NCBI GenBank assembly: GCA_029844215.1
Contig: CM056732.1
Coordinates: forward strand, 53,615,007 to 53,679,006
Length of the DNA: 64,000 nucleotides
Source of the DNA: Przewalskia tangutica
Lineage: Eukaryota; Streptophyta; Magnoliopsida; Solanales; Solanaceae
Direction of reading: 5' to 3'
A program made the translations under genes and the position numbers. Below the pieces are notes generated by a model, which was not told the origin of the DNA, made no database searches, and saw only the letters and a program-made list of their open reading frames with translations. The first letter of the stretch is position 1, and each line of letters opens with the position of its first letter. Below, piece after piece: positions 10,088 through 22,229 of the stretch.

Positions 10088-11280
10088 ATGCCTCGCGTAA
10101 GGCAACCTGTGCCCGTATGGGCAAAGCGATCGAGGAGTTAGTGAGATCTGAGAGCACGAGGCGCAGCCCGGCGAAGACTGAGACAGTGCCCGACGGCGGG
10201 TTTTGCGACGCCGCAACACCAGAAGTTTAGAGTCGCAGCGGTGGTCGCCGAGACTACAAGATACAACCTCCATCCCACACAGGAGCGGATGAGATGGGTT
10301 ACAAGGAGATGGCCCGATCGCCGTGGTCGTGGGCCGATATGAGGATAGGTCGAATTCGCGGTTCAGCCCCAGTAGCACCGTAGTTCACCCCGAGCGATTT
10401 GAGACTACGGATTTTACGAGATGTAACCCGCGAGTTTTATGGGTCGAGGCACGAGGATAATCCGCAGGAGTTCATCCGGCGATTCTGGTCATGAGAGTGA
10501 TCAAGGCATCGAGACCGAGTCGGTGGTCCTAGGTTCAGACGGCCGCGTGATACCGCAGCCGATCGTTTGATTCGCGAGCTGTCCCGGGAGAGGATGCACT
10601 TCCACCATATGGGGCGAGTTCTCAGGCATTTCTTGCACATTTCTTGCCTCCACGATGAGGAGAGGGCTCGCCGGCAGATTTTTGACGTTGAGGCGGGGCG
10701 CGGGCGTTAGAGAGTACAATGTGGAGTTCGACTCATTAGCTTCGGTATGTCCCCGCCAGAGTAGCCGATATGGAGGATGAGTACACCGCTACGTCACCGG
10801 CTAGATGATTACTTGGCGAGGCTTGTGCGGTGTAGCTCTTCACCGCATGGACATTGCCCGCACGCAAGCTCATGCACTAGGATGTGAAGCACGAGAGATC
10901 GACGAATGACCGAGATCGCCAGAAGAGGCTGCAGACGCGAGGTCCTTTGGTAACTTTCAAGGCGGACCGCCAAGAAGCTAGTTATGTACCTCCGCCAAGA
11001 TGCAGTGGTCCTCCATGCCTTCGAGACGTTCGGTATTCGGAGCTGGTCGAGCTCCGTGGCTTACAGTTCACGGTATCGTGAGTTCTAGCCGCCAGGATTC
11101 ACGTCCCTCCGGCAGCGCGATGCGGCGACGCCATCCCGAGAATGTCGCTTTTTATCGTGCTTGTTTCACTGCGCCGTCGTGGCCATGTGACGAGAGATCG
11201 TGCTTATAGAGGGTACCGCAGCTTGGCGCAGCCTTACCGGATCGATGGTGTTCATCACCTTCGGTTATGCGCCTGCAGGC
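10088..11280 (+). pseudogene. gag of element B, frameshifted
   Basis: ATG at 10088 opens the basic N-terminus seen in the F and I elements. The retrotransposon gag core is legible at about 10396-10495 (FYGSR, then NPQEFIRRF in one frame). A degenerate zinc knuckle follows at about 11162-11203, where CFT and RSC remain but the central Cys/His spacing is lost by indels. Many frame changes occur, and several sit at CCG/CAG triplets. Gag binds genomic RNA and builds the particle. The downstream pol is missing, and the sequence passes directly into the 3' non-coding domain. Confidence 0.75.
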
Positions 11281-12048
11281 GGGCCTATGATTAGAGTGGA
11301 GCGGTAGATTCGTGTATATCCTTAACCTCTGAGACTTGTATGTGTTGATAATCATGATTTGTGTTAAGTGTTATGTTCGGGTAATTGTGGGAAAATTCCT
11401 TGGGTTGTGTAAGATGAAAGTGGTAGCTTTCATGACGCGAATTAGTAAGAATGTTGCAGGCAAGGAACGAAAGTTGGCACGATAACGGTCGGGTTGAGGA
11501 CCGTTCGCGGTCAACCGTGGCCGAATGTGGTGAGGTCAGTCCGAGGTGGTCCCGCCAGGTGGTAGGGTCACGAGGATGCTAGGCCCAAGTTTAGATAACC
11601 ATCGTAAGAGTTGGTGGATACGTTCGACCAGAATCAGTTCGTGAAGGCCGAGAATGGCCTTAGAGGAAATCGAGGTTAGTAAGATGACCAAGTTTGGAGG
11701 TAGTGACTCCAAGGGTTGGAAACAGAAGCGTTGACGGAAGTGTGGTACGGATACTAGAAAGAGTTCGAGTATTCGAGAAGGGTACAACTAGAAGGGGAGA
11801 AGCGAACGTGTGTGATCGTTTCTTTTGAAAAATGAAGGTGCGAAGGGAGTATATTTTAGACCTTGGTGGGAACGTTTGAGATCACAGAGGTGATTCCTCG
11901 TTGGTTTGGATATGGGTTTTGCGCGTGTGTTATTTGTGGCCAGGGGCGGCATGTTTGGTTTCGTAAGTATAGTAGTGAAGGCTATACCGGCACGTGTATG
12001 TTTTGAAACTGAGAAGGAACATTCGGGACGAATGTTTCTAAGGAAGAA
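11281..12048 (+). other. 3' non-coding domain of element B
   Basis: This stretch has no gene I recognise. It is shared with A, D, G, H and I, including a CCGCCAGGTGGTAGGGTCAC block, and ends in the pre-PPT hairpin (12018-12036) and PPT (about 12040-12048). Autonomous F lacks it. Confidence 0.7.
12018..12036 (+). other. Pre-PPT hairpin, element B
   Basis: AACATTCG and CGAATGTT arms enclose GGA, just before the AAGGAAGAA tract and the 3' LTR. Confidence 0.6.
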
Positions 12049-13501
12049 TGTTATACCCAGTATTTCCGCAGTATGCGTGAGGCGACGATATAAGTTTAGC
12101 CTTAAAGTTAGGCAAGGTTCGAAATTGTACACAACACCCGACAGAGTCGTTTTTCGAAAACGTTTCCACTTTCGTAGGAAAATTCGGCTATGTCATTTAT
12201 TATTTTTGCGGATTTTTCCGAGATTGAAACATTTTGGACCAACGGGAGGGTGACATGTGTCACCTCACATTGGAAGGAAGTGGACGGCCAAGGGGAATTG
12301 TTTGGCACGTTTTTTGTGCAAAAATTGTGGTCAAGGGTTAGGTAGGATATTTTGTGTAGTTGATGAGTAAGTGGGACCCACAAACACATGGCTTCATCTT
12401 GACCTTACACTTGCCTTACACTTGGATTAATCTTGGCCATTGGTTGGCCATTTCTTGACCTATAAATACCTCTAAGTTGATGAACTTATTCATCCAAAAA
12501 TTGTCTAAGTCTTGAAAATCCTCCCTCTCCCTCTTGTTGTTTTGCCCACCACACCCCTCCCCTTGAGAGCTCTGGCCGAGAGCAACCCCCTAGCCTAGTT
12601 GTGCTAGTCAAATACTACCCCCCTTGGTAGAAATGTATTCTACAAGTATTGTTATAATGCCCAAAATACTTTAGCCAAATACCTTGTAGTACTTTCCAAA
12701 GTACCCTTTATACGAAAAGCCCGGAAAATACTATTATACTTCCCTTTAACCACAAAACGAAACCCTAAGGAAATCTTCACCCGTAGTTGAAGTTATAAGT
12801 AGAAGTTGCGTAGAACTTCTAAGGGTTTCTTAGAGCGGATTGGAGCACTCGGAGTAGGAGCTAAACCTTGCTCAGGAGCGACTTTAAACTTGGATAATTT
12901 TGGGCTTATCGAGGTAAATATCTTGTTCCCTATTGTAATTGGAAATTACATGATTGTAGAAATATATAGTTCAAGTATACTATATATAGAATGATTATTG
13001 ATTAGAACCGAGCGTAGTTCGTTTACAATGTCTTTTGACTTAAGCTGAATAAATTAAACAAAGAATCGCATAGAAGGGTATTAAAGAGAAGAATCGAATC
13101 AGAATTACATGGGATCAGACTGATGAGACTTGTGTAGCATTACCGTAGTAGAATTGTACACGCTTGTTAGACGTGTTAATCCCCACGGTTGGCTTTGTAG
13201 CCTCGATAGAGAGAGATTTACGCCATGTGGGAGGTCTTTGCCGAATTTTCTGTAGAATATGAAACGATGAGATCTAGATGTTAATAAGCGCCTTGTGGCA
13301 TTATAGGTTGAAGTACTATGTGTGGTGCAATCTACGTGGCTTAAGGAGTAGCCGACGGTTTGAAGTACTTGGAGCGTTTTGCTATTAGTCGATACTCGTC
13401 GCGAGGTATGTGAACCTCTTCCTATCTCTTCTAGCATGATATGTGTGAACTATGTAGTACGGTAGACGTACATGTGCTAAATGTATTTGATTAGTTTAAA
13501 A

Positions 13502-13551
13502 CATAAAGTGTTATAACGGCTTTATGGGAAGTGGGTTATAATAGCTTTATG
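13502..13551 (+). other. Conserved leader hairpin copy 1, B 3' LTR
   Basis: Same as 8207-8256. Confidence 0.65.
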
Positions 13552-13697
13552 TGGATACGAAAATACTTTGTGGTTTTTAAAAAGGTAACTGATTTGAATT
13601 ATATCTGGCTTGTTATGTGATAATAAAGAACTTGAAGTATTTCAAAAGAATGATGAATCATTTTTGGAAAAGAAGAGTAATACTTGGTTTTTGAAAG

Positions 13698-13745
13698 CTT
13701 AAGAGTTATACTAGCTTTATGGGAAGTTAGGTATAACGGCTTAAG
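13698..13745 (+). other. Conserved leader hairpin copy 2, B 3' LTR
   Basis: Same as 8403-8450. Confidence 0.65.
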
Positions 13746-14337
13746 AATGTTTTACTGATTTCGGAAATCAGAATGTGTATCGACAAACCACTGCAGCGTT
13801 AATAAAAGGAAAATGTATTGACTAATGAAGTATTATTAAAACCAGTAGAAACTTCCATCTGCATAGAAGCTAAGATGAGACAAAATGATATTACATTTCC
13901 TAGATCATGGCTGCTTTAATAAGATTGCTATAAACAAGAATAAACCGCCACACATAAGGCATATGTTACTCGATTGTTTTAAAAGAGATTAAGACTATGA
14001 GCTGTGAAACTTTTCTAAAGTAAGAGGCTTGAGTAATTGAAATTAGGCAAACTGGAACTTTAGGAAAAGAATGTTGTTACTTGATTTTAAAAAAAGAAGG
14101 TGTTCTGTTTTACTTAATAATGTGAATCACCCTAATTTTATACTACGGGTATCGGGTGACTTTTATAAAAGGAATGTATCTTTTTTAAAAAAGAACTTAA
14201 CGTATGTAGTACTTTGGGGTTAAAACCCGGACTTTGACATAACATGAAAGTACCTTGAGTTGTGTATAACTCACTATGCTTGTTGTTGTGAAACTTGACC
14301 ATGTTACGTGTGATAGCCTTGTTGTGCAAGTATGTTT

Positions 14338-14520
14338 CACTCGACTAGGTTCATCCGAATGTATTTCACTCGACTACGGTTCATCCGGAATGTATTTCAC
14401 TCGACTACGGTTCATCCGGAATGTATTTCACTCGACTACGGTTCATCAGGAATGTATTTCACTCGACTACGGTTCATCCGAATGTATTTCACTCGACTCA
14501 GGTTCATGGATGAACCGAAT
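14338..14520 (+). repeat. 31-bp minisatellite, B 3' LTR
   Basis: About six units matching those at 9037-9222. Some units lose single bases at CCGG. Confidence 0.88.
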
Positions 14521-15903
14521 GTATCCCACACGCTTTCTATCTGGGTCCATGAGATGGGCCGAGACATGTTATACGTATCACATGATTTGTCAGACCTGCG
14601 GCGGTGAGGAAGGAGTTCCACGTGAGGATGACTTGAGGCGTGAGTCACGACTTGACATGATCGCTTTTATGTTATGAATCGTAGTTGGTTATCATACATG
14701 TCTCCGCTTTTTATAGACTATTATGATTTCATTCTGATTTTACGCTTTCACATACTGTACTGTTATCGACCTCCTTCTGCGTTCATCCGCAGTGTAAGTA
14801 CATCATTTGTCGATCCGCGTTAGGATCTCATTTCAGCGTTTTGGAAGCTCCGCCGTCGAGGCTTATCTTTGGTATGTTACCACGGCATCGTAGGTCCTTG
14901 TACATTCGGGTATGGCGGGCCGCCCGTCATAGTTGTTGTATAAATCTTAGAGGTCCAGCACCGCTGTTGTGGCGGGGATTGTAAGAATTATGCTCAAATG
15001 TCTTTTTATATATATATGTTGAAAGGCAACCGTTTTGGTTGGCCTATTTTATTTCTTCATGATCCATGTCTATTTTGCATGTTTAAGTTTTTATTTCCGC
15101 TGGTTTTCTCTGATGGTGTATCACTAGGGTGCCCGGAGTAAGGCACCAGTCACGGGCCCGGGTTCGGGTCTTGACAGTCGCGAGGTATGTTAACCTCTTC
15201 TTTCTTTGGCATGATCCTACGTATGAAATATCCATGTGATAACATTTTAAGATTCCTTCTACTCTTAGAAGTTAAGAAGTATCCACATTGTTGACTCTAA
15301 ATTAAGTATGTTAAATTGTCCTAAGTCCTTACCAAGCCTTATGGGAGATATTGGTAAGAATGGTTAGGAAATTATGAGATTTGATTTCAAGCTATGTATC
15401 TTGATTTATTTAAAGTAAGTATGTAAGTTGATTTTTATGTTTGAAAATGACTTGAATTTATATGTGAAAAGGGGATTGGTTTTAAAAGTGTAGATGACAT
15501 GATTTTACAAGTATAAGTAAATGGACTTTAAAGAATGTATGTTATGAAGTTTTAAGACTATGAACTTTGATTTTCTTTAAAGGATTATGAAACTTTATTT
15601 TTCAAGTTATGGGACTTGATTTCTAAAGTATAAGCGACATGATTTGAAAGAGTGTATGCTACGAGGTGTTAAGGCTATAAGCCTTGATTTTATAAGTGGA
15701 AATGACTTAATTTTACAAAGTATGGCTTCTTAATTTATTTCAAAAGTTAAGAAGATGGCTTCCAAAAGAGTATGTGACTTGAGCTTTAAAAAGAAAAGAG
15801 TTCTATGATTCTTTTTAAGTATGTATGTACGTAGTATTTTTGGATCTAGTTTTCCTAATGTTGTAAGAATAAAAGTGTCTTAAGTTCGCTAAAATGAAAG
15901 GTT

Positions 15904-15935
15904 GTTATAATAGCTTTATGGGAAGTTGTTATGAC
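15904..15935 (+). other. Conserved leader hairpin, A 3' LTR
   Basis: GTTATAA/TTATGAC arms around the TAGCTTTATGGGAAGTT loop, as at 3180-3210. Confidence 0.6.
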
Positions 15936-15987
15936 GACTTAAGAAGAAGTGAAAAGATGGTTTGGAAATGTTATGTAAGGAAAATCA

Positions 15988-16345
15988 CACCGAGCCTACA
16001 AATAGGCCGGATTACGTTATGAAATACACCGAGCCTACAAATAGGCCGGATTACGTTATGAAATACACCGAGCCTACAAATAGGCGGACATTATGAGATA
16101 CACCGAGCCTACACATAGGCCTGACACGCCATATTACCCCGAGCCTTCACATAGGCCGTTACGTCATCTTACACCGAGCCCCACAGCGGGCGATTATGCT
16201 ACATGATTCCACAAGACACCGAGCCCCACAAAGCGGCCGGATTATGCAACATGATTCCACAAGACACCGAGCCCCACAAAGCGGCCGGATTATGTCACAT
16301 GATTCATCAGTACACCGTGTCCCGCAAATGGGTCGGATTATGTTA
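15988..16345 (+). repeat. 39-bp minisatellite, A 3' LTR
   Basis: About nine units start at 15988 with 39-bp spacing (next at 16027). The internal dyad changes from GCCTA/TAGGC to GCC/GGC-rich arms along the array. The first units are cleaner than in the 5' LTR, where CCGG sites are damaged. Confidence 0.9.
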
Positions 16346-17204
16346 TGTAAGATATGTAAGTTATGTGAAAAAGACTGGATTAAACTCTTAAGTATGTATG
16401 TAAGAATATGTTGTTAAATTTTATTGAAAGAAGGAAAGGAACGATTAATATATGATTGATTTCAGGAGTTAAAAGGACATTCTTTATACAGATACGATTT
16501 GGTTATTGATTTTATTTCGTTTCCATACTGTACTGTTAATCGACTTCGGGCCGCGTTCATGCCCGCAGTGTTAGGTACAGTTGGTGATCCTTGCTCTTAG
16601 GATCTGCTCGCTTTTGGAAAGAAGCTCATTTCACTCCGGAGGCTTATCTTTTGGTACGGTTTCCCTGATGTGGTAGACTTATGTACATTCAGGGGTATGG
16701 CGGGGCCCTGTCCCGCCGCAGTTGTAATTCTTAGAGGTCTGTAGTTACATATTGTGGGTCGATTTGTAAAAGGAAAGGGATGTGACTGCTGTTGTTATGT
16801 ATATGTATATGTGTCCAGGAAGGTAGCCTTATCGGCTAACCTGTGGTTTAATTTCTCGTTATTTTATTTTATAAGTTTCATGTATGTTCCGCTGCTATTC
16901 TCTGATGTATAATCAACAGGTGCCTGTAGGGCACGATCGGCCCGGTCGGGTCGTGACATCCACAACCGATGTACCTCTACTGCGGCATGACGCAGCCTCC
17001 AAGGAGGTCGGTACAACAGTACCAAGTGAAATCAAAATATCAGAATGAAATCATAATCTATATAAACAGTGAGACATGTATGATAACGACTGATTCACAA
17101 CATAAAAGCCATGTCATGCCGTCGTGACTCACGCCTCAAGTCATCCTCCCGCGTGGAACCCTTCCTCACCGCCGGCCTATATATAAATCGTGTGATACGT
17201 ATAA

Positions 17205-17562
17205 CATGTCTCGCCCATCCCACGGGACTCGAGGTGGAATCGCTGTCTCGGCCCATCTCATGGGACTCGATGTAAAATCGTCATGTCTCGGCCCATCTCA
17301 TGGGACTCGATGTAAAATCGTCATGTCTCGGCCAATCTCATGGGACTCGATGTAAAATCGTCATGTCTCGGCCCATCTTATGGGACTCGATGTAAAATCG
17401 TCATGTCTCGGCCCATCTCATGGGACTCGATGTAAAATCGTCATGTCTCGGCCCATCTCATAGGACTCGATGTAAAATCGTCATGTCTCGGCCCATCTCA
17501 TGGGACTCGATGTAAAATCGTCATGTCTCGGCCCATCTCATGGGACTCGAGGTAGAATCGGT
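17205..17562 (-). repeat. 40-bp minisatellite, C LTR (nine units)
   Basis: Units of CATGTCTCGGCCCATCTCAT plus GGGACTCGATGTAAAATCGT repeat with no spacer. Each has CCCAT/ATGGG arms around CTC. The first and last units carry GAGGTGGAATCG and GAGGTAGAATCG ends. Confidence 0.93.
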
Positions 17563-18199
17563 CATAACCTTTAAACTCTCTTTTAAGACAGATTAAGATA
17601 ATACCATGCTTTCCTTTTAAATCAAACTAAGGCAATATCATGCCCTCTTTTTTAAACCAAAACACTTTCCTTTTTTTGTTAAAATAAAGTAACAAAATTC
17701 TTTTCCAAAAGTTCAAGTTGCATATTTTCAAATACTCAAGTCTCTTATTTTCGAAAGATTCCATAGTTCATAGTCTTAATCACTTAACAACGTATTCTCT
17801 TTTAAACCAATTTGAGTAACATATGCCTTATGTGTGAGTAGTTTATTCTTGTTTATAACAATCTTATTAAAGCAACCATGATCTAGAAAATGTAATACAA
17901 TTTTGTCTTATCTTAGCTTCTATGCATGGAGGTTTCTCGGTTTTAATAATAATTAATTAGCCAATACATTTTCCTTTATTAACGCTGCAGTGGTTTGTTC
18001 GCTACTTATTCTCATTTCCGAAATCAACATAACATTATCCTTTTTAAGATCAAGTACCCATTACTCATGAATGCGGTTGCACAACTTATTAATAATTCAA
18101 GTCCTTAACATTTCATAAAACGTCATTTATAAGTTAAGTCTCTTATCTTTTAAGATCAAGTCTCTTAACTTCTAAAATCAACAAACCATTCTTTACCTA

Positions 18200-18249
18200 C
18201 ATAAAGTCATTATAACTAACTTCCCATAAAGCTATTATAACACTTTATG
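18200..18249 (-). other. Conserved leader hairpin, C LTR
   Basis: On the minus strand, CATAAAG/CTTTATG outer arms and GTTATAA/TTATAAT inner arms surround the TAGCTTTATGGGAAGTT loop. Confidence 0.65.
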
Positions 18250-19164
18250 TTTTAAACCGACCAAATTGCTTAGCACACGACGCCTCACCGTACTATATAG
18301 TTCACAAAATCATGCTAGAAAGGATAGGAAGAGGTTCACATACCTCGCGACGATTATCGATAATTAGCAAACGCCCAAGTATCATAACCTCGCTAGCCTT
18401 TTCCACCCTTCAAGTAGAATACGCTACTCGTAGAACTTCAACCTATAAAGGTCACAAAACGCCTATCAACCTCTAGATCTCTTCAGAGAACAATTCTAAG
18501 TACAAGGCTCCTTATTCTACGGAAAAATTCGCAAGACCTCCCCGTAACCACATAAATCTCTCCTCTATCAAGGCCCGCTACTAAGCCAACAACCTTGGGG
18601 TTACACGCCTAACCTGACGCGTGTACAACATCGCCTCACAATAATACTACAAGTCTCATCAAATACGGTCAATGTAAATACAACAATTCTTTATAATCAT
18701 CCTTCCATAAATCATATACTCAATTATATATTACTACAACATGTAATCTCCAATTACAATATGGGGATAAAAATCATTACCTCGATAAGCCCAAAATTAT
18801 CCAAGATTATAAGTCGATCCTGAGCAACGTGTAGCTCCAATTCTTTACGCTCCAACCCGCTCCAAACAACCCTTAGAAGTTTCTAAACAACTTCTCATAA
18901 CACTTCATCTAAGCTATGAAGATTTTTCTAGGGTTTCACTTACGACTATTGGAATAAAGTAGTATTTCCGGGCTCCTAGTATTGAAATAACTTTAGAAAA
19001 CAACTAGGGATACTAGGCTAAGGTATTTGGGCTTATACAACAACACTTAAAGTATTTCTCTTCACAAAGTGGGGGGAGGGGACGAGAACACCACAAAGGG
19101 GAGGGGATATTTTTGCCTTGGAAGACTTAAGTGTGGGATGATATGAAGTCTTGAACTAAGGGGG

Positions 19165-19172
19165 TATTTATA
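19165..19172 (-). promoter_or_regulatory. TATA box, C LTR
   Basis: TATAAATA on the minus strand, at the same place as in H (47791-47798). Confidence 0.65.
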
Positions 19173-19361
19173 GAGGAATCAAGGGTCAAGATCTTAGCAA
19201 GTGTGTGGTCAAGATTGGGCCATGTGTGTGTGGGTCCCACCACACCACATGGCCAACGAAAACACAAGACAAGTGTCTTGCCACTTGTAAGGCCATTTCG
19301 GCCAAGGGAAAAGTGTCTAGCCACTTGTCCCACCATTTCGGCCAGGTGGCCACATGGGGGT

Positions 19362-19371
19362 GACACGTGTC
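19362..19371. promoter_or_regulatory. GACACGTGTC palindrome, C LTR
   Basis: ACGTGTC-type palindrome upstream of the TATA box, conserved with A, E and H. Confidence 0.5.
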
Positions 19372-19667
19372 GCCCCCTACTCGTCCAAAATATTTCATCT
19401 TCCAAAAATATCCAAAATGCCAAAAATCTCTAAAACAAAGTGGGCCCCACAAAACCGTAAATTTCTCCCGTGGGCCCCACGTGACCATTTCCGAAAATAA
19501 AATTCCATAATTCTTATATAATTCAAGAAGTCCAAATACCAAATATGGGAATCCAATTCCCATTAACGAACCTTTTTCCTTCACAAAAACCGGAAACTTT
19601 TCCGTCGAAAAAATTACATCTTTCTTCCTTTCCAATATTACTGTCGTACTCTCGTATGTACGTCCTC

Positions 19668-19672
19668 ACCTA
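19668..19672. other. Target-site duplication of element D, left (ACCTA)
   Basis: ACCTA is repeated at 29068-29072. Element H shows the intact site (CTCACCTACATACCCTGG, near 48275). Confidence 0.95.
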
Positions 19673-20279
19673 TGTCACGACCCGACCCCGTGCCCGTGAC
19701 TGGTGCTTTACCCCGGGCACCCTAGTGATACAACATCAGAGAAAATCAGCGAAAATAAAATCTTCCACATGAAACAAGATATACAATAAGAAAAATAGGA
19801 TAACCAAACGGTCACCTTTCTGCATATATATAAAAAAGATTAAACCTGAACAGTTACATCCCTTTTACAAACCCTGCCCACAAAGATTACTGCACTTCTA
19901 AGAATGTTATAACAACAACGACGGACAGGCTCGCCATACCCCGAATGTAAGTGCCTACAACGATGCGGACTATACCAAAGATAAGCCTCCGAGAAACGAG
20001 CTTCCCAAAACGCTGAATCGTGATCCTATGAGCGAGGATCAACAATCGTGTACCTCTACCGCGCATGAACGCAGCTCAAGGAGGTCGCATAACAGTACCA
20101 AGTATGTGAAATCAGAAAGTATCAAATAAAATCATAACATTTTAAAACCAATTACAAATACGTACGGACAACCAATTTAACTGCACATAGTGCCACAGCA
20201 TAAACAAGAGCAAAATAAATATAACGTAACTGGTCTTTTCTAGGCCGCTAATGATCGAAGCAAGGCCAATCGCCATAGT

Positions 20280-20450
20280 ATCATTATGCGAGCCTAATCT
20301 CGAACTCCGCATCCGCATGTACCACCCAGTCCGCGTGAGGTATTCTCGCGACGGTGTAACACACCAAGTGATCATCCCGAACTCCGCGCTCCTCATCGTC
20401 CTACGGACCCGCATTTAGGTATTCCTCGATCGGGCGACTAACCTCGACAT
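20280..20450 (-). repeat. Degenerate direct repeats, D 3' LTR
   Basis: Repeated blocks of the type CCGCGTGAGGTATTCTCGCG, separated by about 60-75 bp and diverged by CHG-site damage. The same region is repeated in D 5', E, F and I LTRs. Confidence 0.6.
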
Positions 20451-21056
20451 AACAAGTTAGGGGTAAGTGATATAATACCAAGATAATCAAGTTATCGTTA
20501 AACAACATAAGCACAACAAGAAAACCCCTTACACAAACGCTACAAGACACTAACACACGTGAAGGTCATAACATGTTTACTTATCAAACCAACAAGAAAG
20601 TATTACAAGGCTATCGAAGCCAACATAGTCAAGTTACTCACACAAAAGTCACACGATACCCGTAGTATCAAAATAGAGTAACTATCTTTTAAGTAAACCA
20701 AAACAATTTCCATACCTTCTTTTTAAACCAATCTTAAGACAAAAGCATGCCTTCCTTTTTAAACCATTTTAAGACAAAATCATGCCTTCCTTTAAAACAA
20801 AGACACTCTTTCCTTTTTAAAGTCAAGTAATATACTTTTAAACCAAGTGTCTTACTCATTTAAAAACAAGTAACCTATACATTTAAATCAAGTTACTTCT
20901 CCTTTCCCAAAATCAAGTTGTTTATAAGTCAAGTCTCTTTACTTCCAAAAATCAGTCTCTTAATCTTTAAATCATATCTTTTAAGGAAACCAACCTCCAA
21001 CTTTAAAAATGTCAAGTTATTATTTTAAATCCAATGATAAACCATTCTTTTGTTTT

Positions 21057-21106
21057 CATAAAGTCGTTATAAATAACTTCCCATAAAGCTATTATAACAC
21101 TTTATG
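21057..21106 (-). other. Conserved leader hairpin, D 3' LTR
   Basis: CATAAAG/CTTTATG and GTTATAA/TTATAAC arms pair perfectly around the TAGCTTTATGGGAAGTT loop. Confidence 0.7.
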
Positions 21107-22221
21107 TTTTAAACCAACCAAGGACAACTATTCTCATTTTCGAAATCAAGATAACTTTATTCTTTAAAAGACCACACCCATTACTCATGAATGAGGTTTT
21201 ACAACTTTTAACATAATTCAAGTCCTTAATATTTCATAACAAGTCACTTAACTTTGGAATCAAGTCAAGGACACAAAAGGAAAATCAAATTCCTTTAAAC
21301 ACACGCGTCTTCACCGCACTATATATATTTCACAATAATCATGCTAGAAAGGATAGGAAGAGGTTCACATACCTCGCGACGATTATCGACAATTAGAAAA
21401 ATGCTCCAACGTACTATAACCCTGCTAGCCTTTTCCACCCTTCAAGTAGAATACGCTACTCGTAGTACTTCAACCTATAATGGCCATAAAACGTTTATTA
21501 ACTTCTAGATCCCTTCGTAGAATATTTCTAAGTACCAGGTTCCATATTCTACGGAAAATTCGACAGCACCTCCCTCCCCGTAACCACATAAATAACCTCC
21601 ACTAACAAGGCCCACTACCAAACCAACAACTCAGAGGGAATTACACGTCTAACCGGACGTGTACAATTCTGCCCTACAATAATACTATAAGTCTACTGTA
21701 AATACAGTCCAATGTAAATACAGTTCAATTCTTTTTAATCATCCTTCCATAAATCATATACTCAATTATATATTACTACAACATGTAATCTTCAATTACA
21801 ATAGGGGGATAAAGATCATTACCTCGATAAGCCCAAAATTATCCAAGATTTATAAGTCGATCCTGAGCAACGTTTAGCTCCAATTCCTTACGCTCCAACC
21901 CGCTCCAAGAAACCCTTAGAAGTTTCTAAACAACTTCTCTTAACACTTCAACTCCAAAAAGTGAAGAACACTTAGGCTTTAAAAATGGCCACTTTCGGCC
22001 AAGGCAAGGTTTCAAGGCTAGGGATGTGAAATCTTTTCCAAATCTTGGTACACAATCTTCCTAACACCCTAAGTAAGAACACTTAAAAGTTTAAGAATTT
22101 TTGGACAACATTTTGGTCAAGATCTTAGCCAAAAACGAGAGCACTCACTAAAGGGGAGGGAGTATTTTTCAAGCTTGGAAATCTCTAAGTGTAGATGAAT
22201 AAGTCTTGCACTCAAGGGGGG

Positions 22222-22229
22222 TATTTATA
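22222..22229 (-). promoter_or_regulatory. TATA box, D 3' LTR
   Basis: TATAAATA on the minus strand. The 5' LTR counterpart is mutated (28573-28580). Confidence 0.6.

Larger units (their letters stand above)
6763..15176 (+). mobile_element. Element B, gag-only LTR retrotransposon
   Basis: The 8414-bp element has LTRs 6763-9888 and 12049-15176 and a 2160-bp interior. It is flanked by GTCGC and inserted in the 3' LTR of A. Termini are TGTTATACC and CTTGACA/CGTGACA. The LTRs differ mainly by small indels at CHG and CG sites, with few substitutions, so it is the youngest insertion in this stack. The interior has PBS, leader hairpin, a broken gag with zinc-knuckle relic, the shared 3' domain and PPT. 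Protease, RT, RNase H and integrase are absent, so it must have used another element's enzymes (inference). Confidence 0.95.
12049..15176 (+). repeat. 3' LTR of element B
   Basis: The 3128-bp LTR duplicates 6763-9888, including TATA (12461-12468), hairpins (13502-13551, 13698-13745) and minisatellite (14338 to about 14520). It ends TCTTGACA and is followed by GTCGC. Confidence 0.95.
1082..16958 (+). mobile_element. Element A, non-autonomous LTR retrotransposon containing element B
   Basis: The element has 5' LTR 1082-4180, interior 4181-5370 and 3' LTR 5371-6762 plus 15182-16958, flanked by TCCAC duplications. Net length without B is about 7.46 kb, of which about 6.3 kb is LTR. The interior is only 1190 bp. 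It holds PBS, leader hairpin, a 3' non-coding domain and PPT, with no recognisable gag or pol. The termini are TGTTACACCCC and GGTCGTGACA. The two LTRs differ by scattered substitutions (for example CATTGACC versus CTTTGACC and TTAGCTT versus TTAACTT), so A is older than B. Trans-mobilisation by an F-like element is inferred. Confidence 0.92.
15182..16958 (+). repeat. 3' LTR of element A, second part
   Basis: Continues the LTR interrupted at 6762, after the duplicated GTCGC at 15177-15181. It contains the conserved hairpin (15904-15935) and the 39-bp minisatellite, and ends TCGTGACA followed by TCCAC. Confidence 0.95.
16959..19672 (-). repeat. LTR of element C, segment 2
   Basis: This continues the C LTR after the duplicated TCCAC. 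It contains a nine-unit 40-bp minisatellite, the conserved hairpin (18200-18249), a TATA box (19165-19172, minus) and a GACACGTGTC palindrome (19362-19371). It stops at ACCTA, where element D is inserted. It shares diagnostic states with the H 5' LTR. Confidence 0.9.

Noticed and set aside
12108..12389. Antisense open frames in the B LTR (also 6742-6984 and 6927-7118)
   Set aside because: They overlap the promoter region of the LTR on the opposite strand and differ between the two LTRs.
17205..17562. Regular 40-bp repeats resembling a CRISPR array
   Set aside because: There are no unique spacers between units, the repeats lie inside plant LTRs in three places, and the setting is eukaryotic. 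It is a minisatellite.
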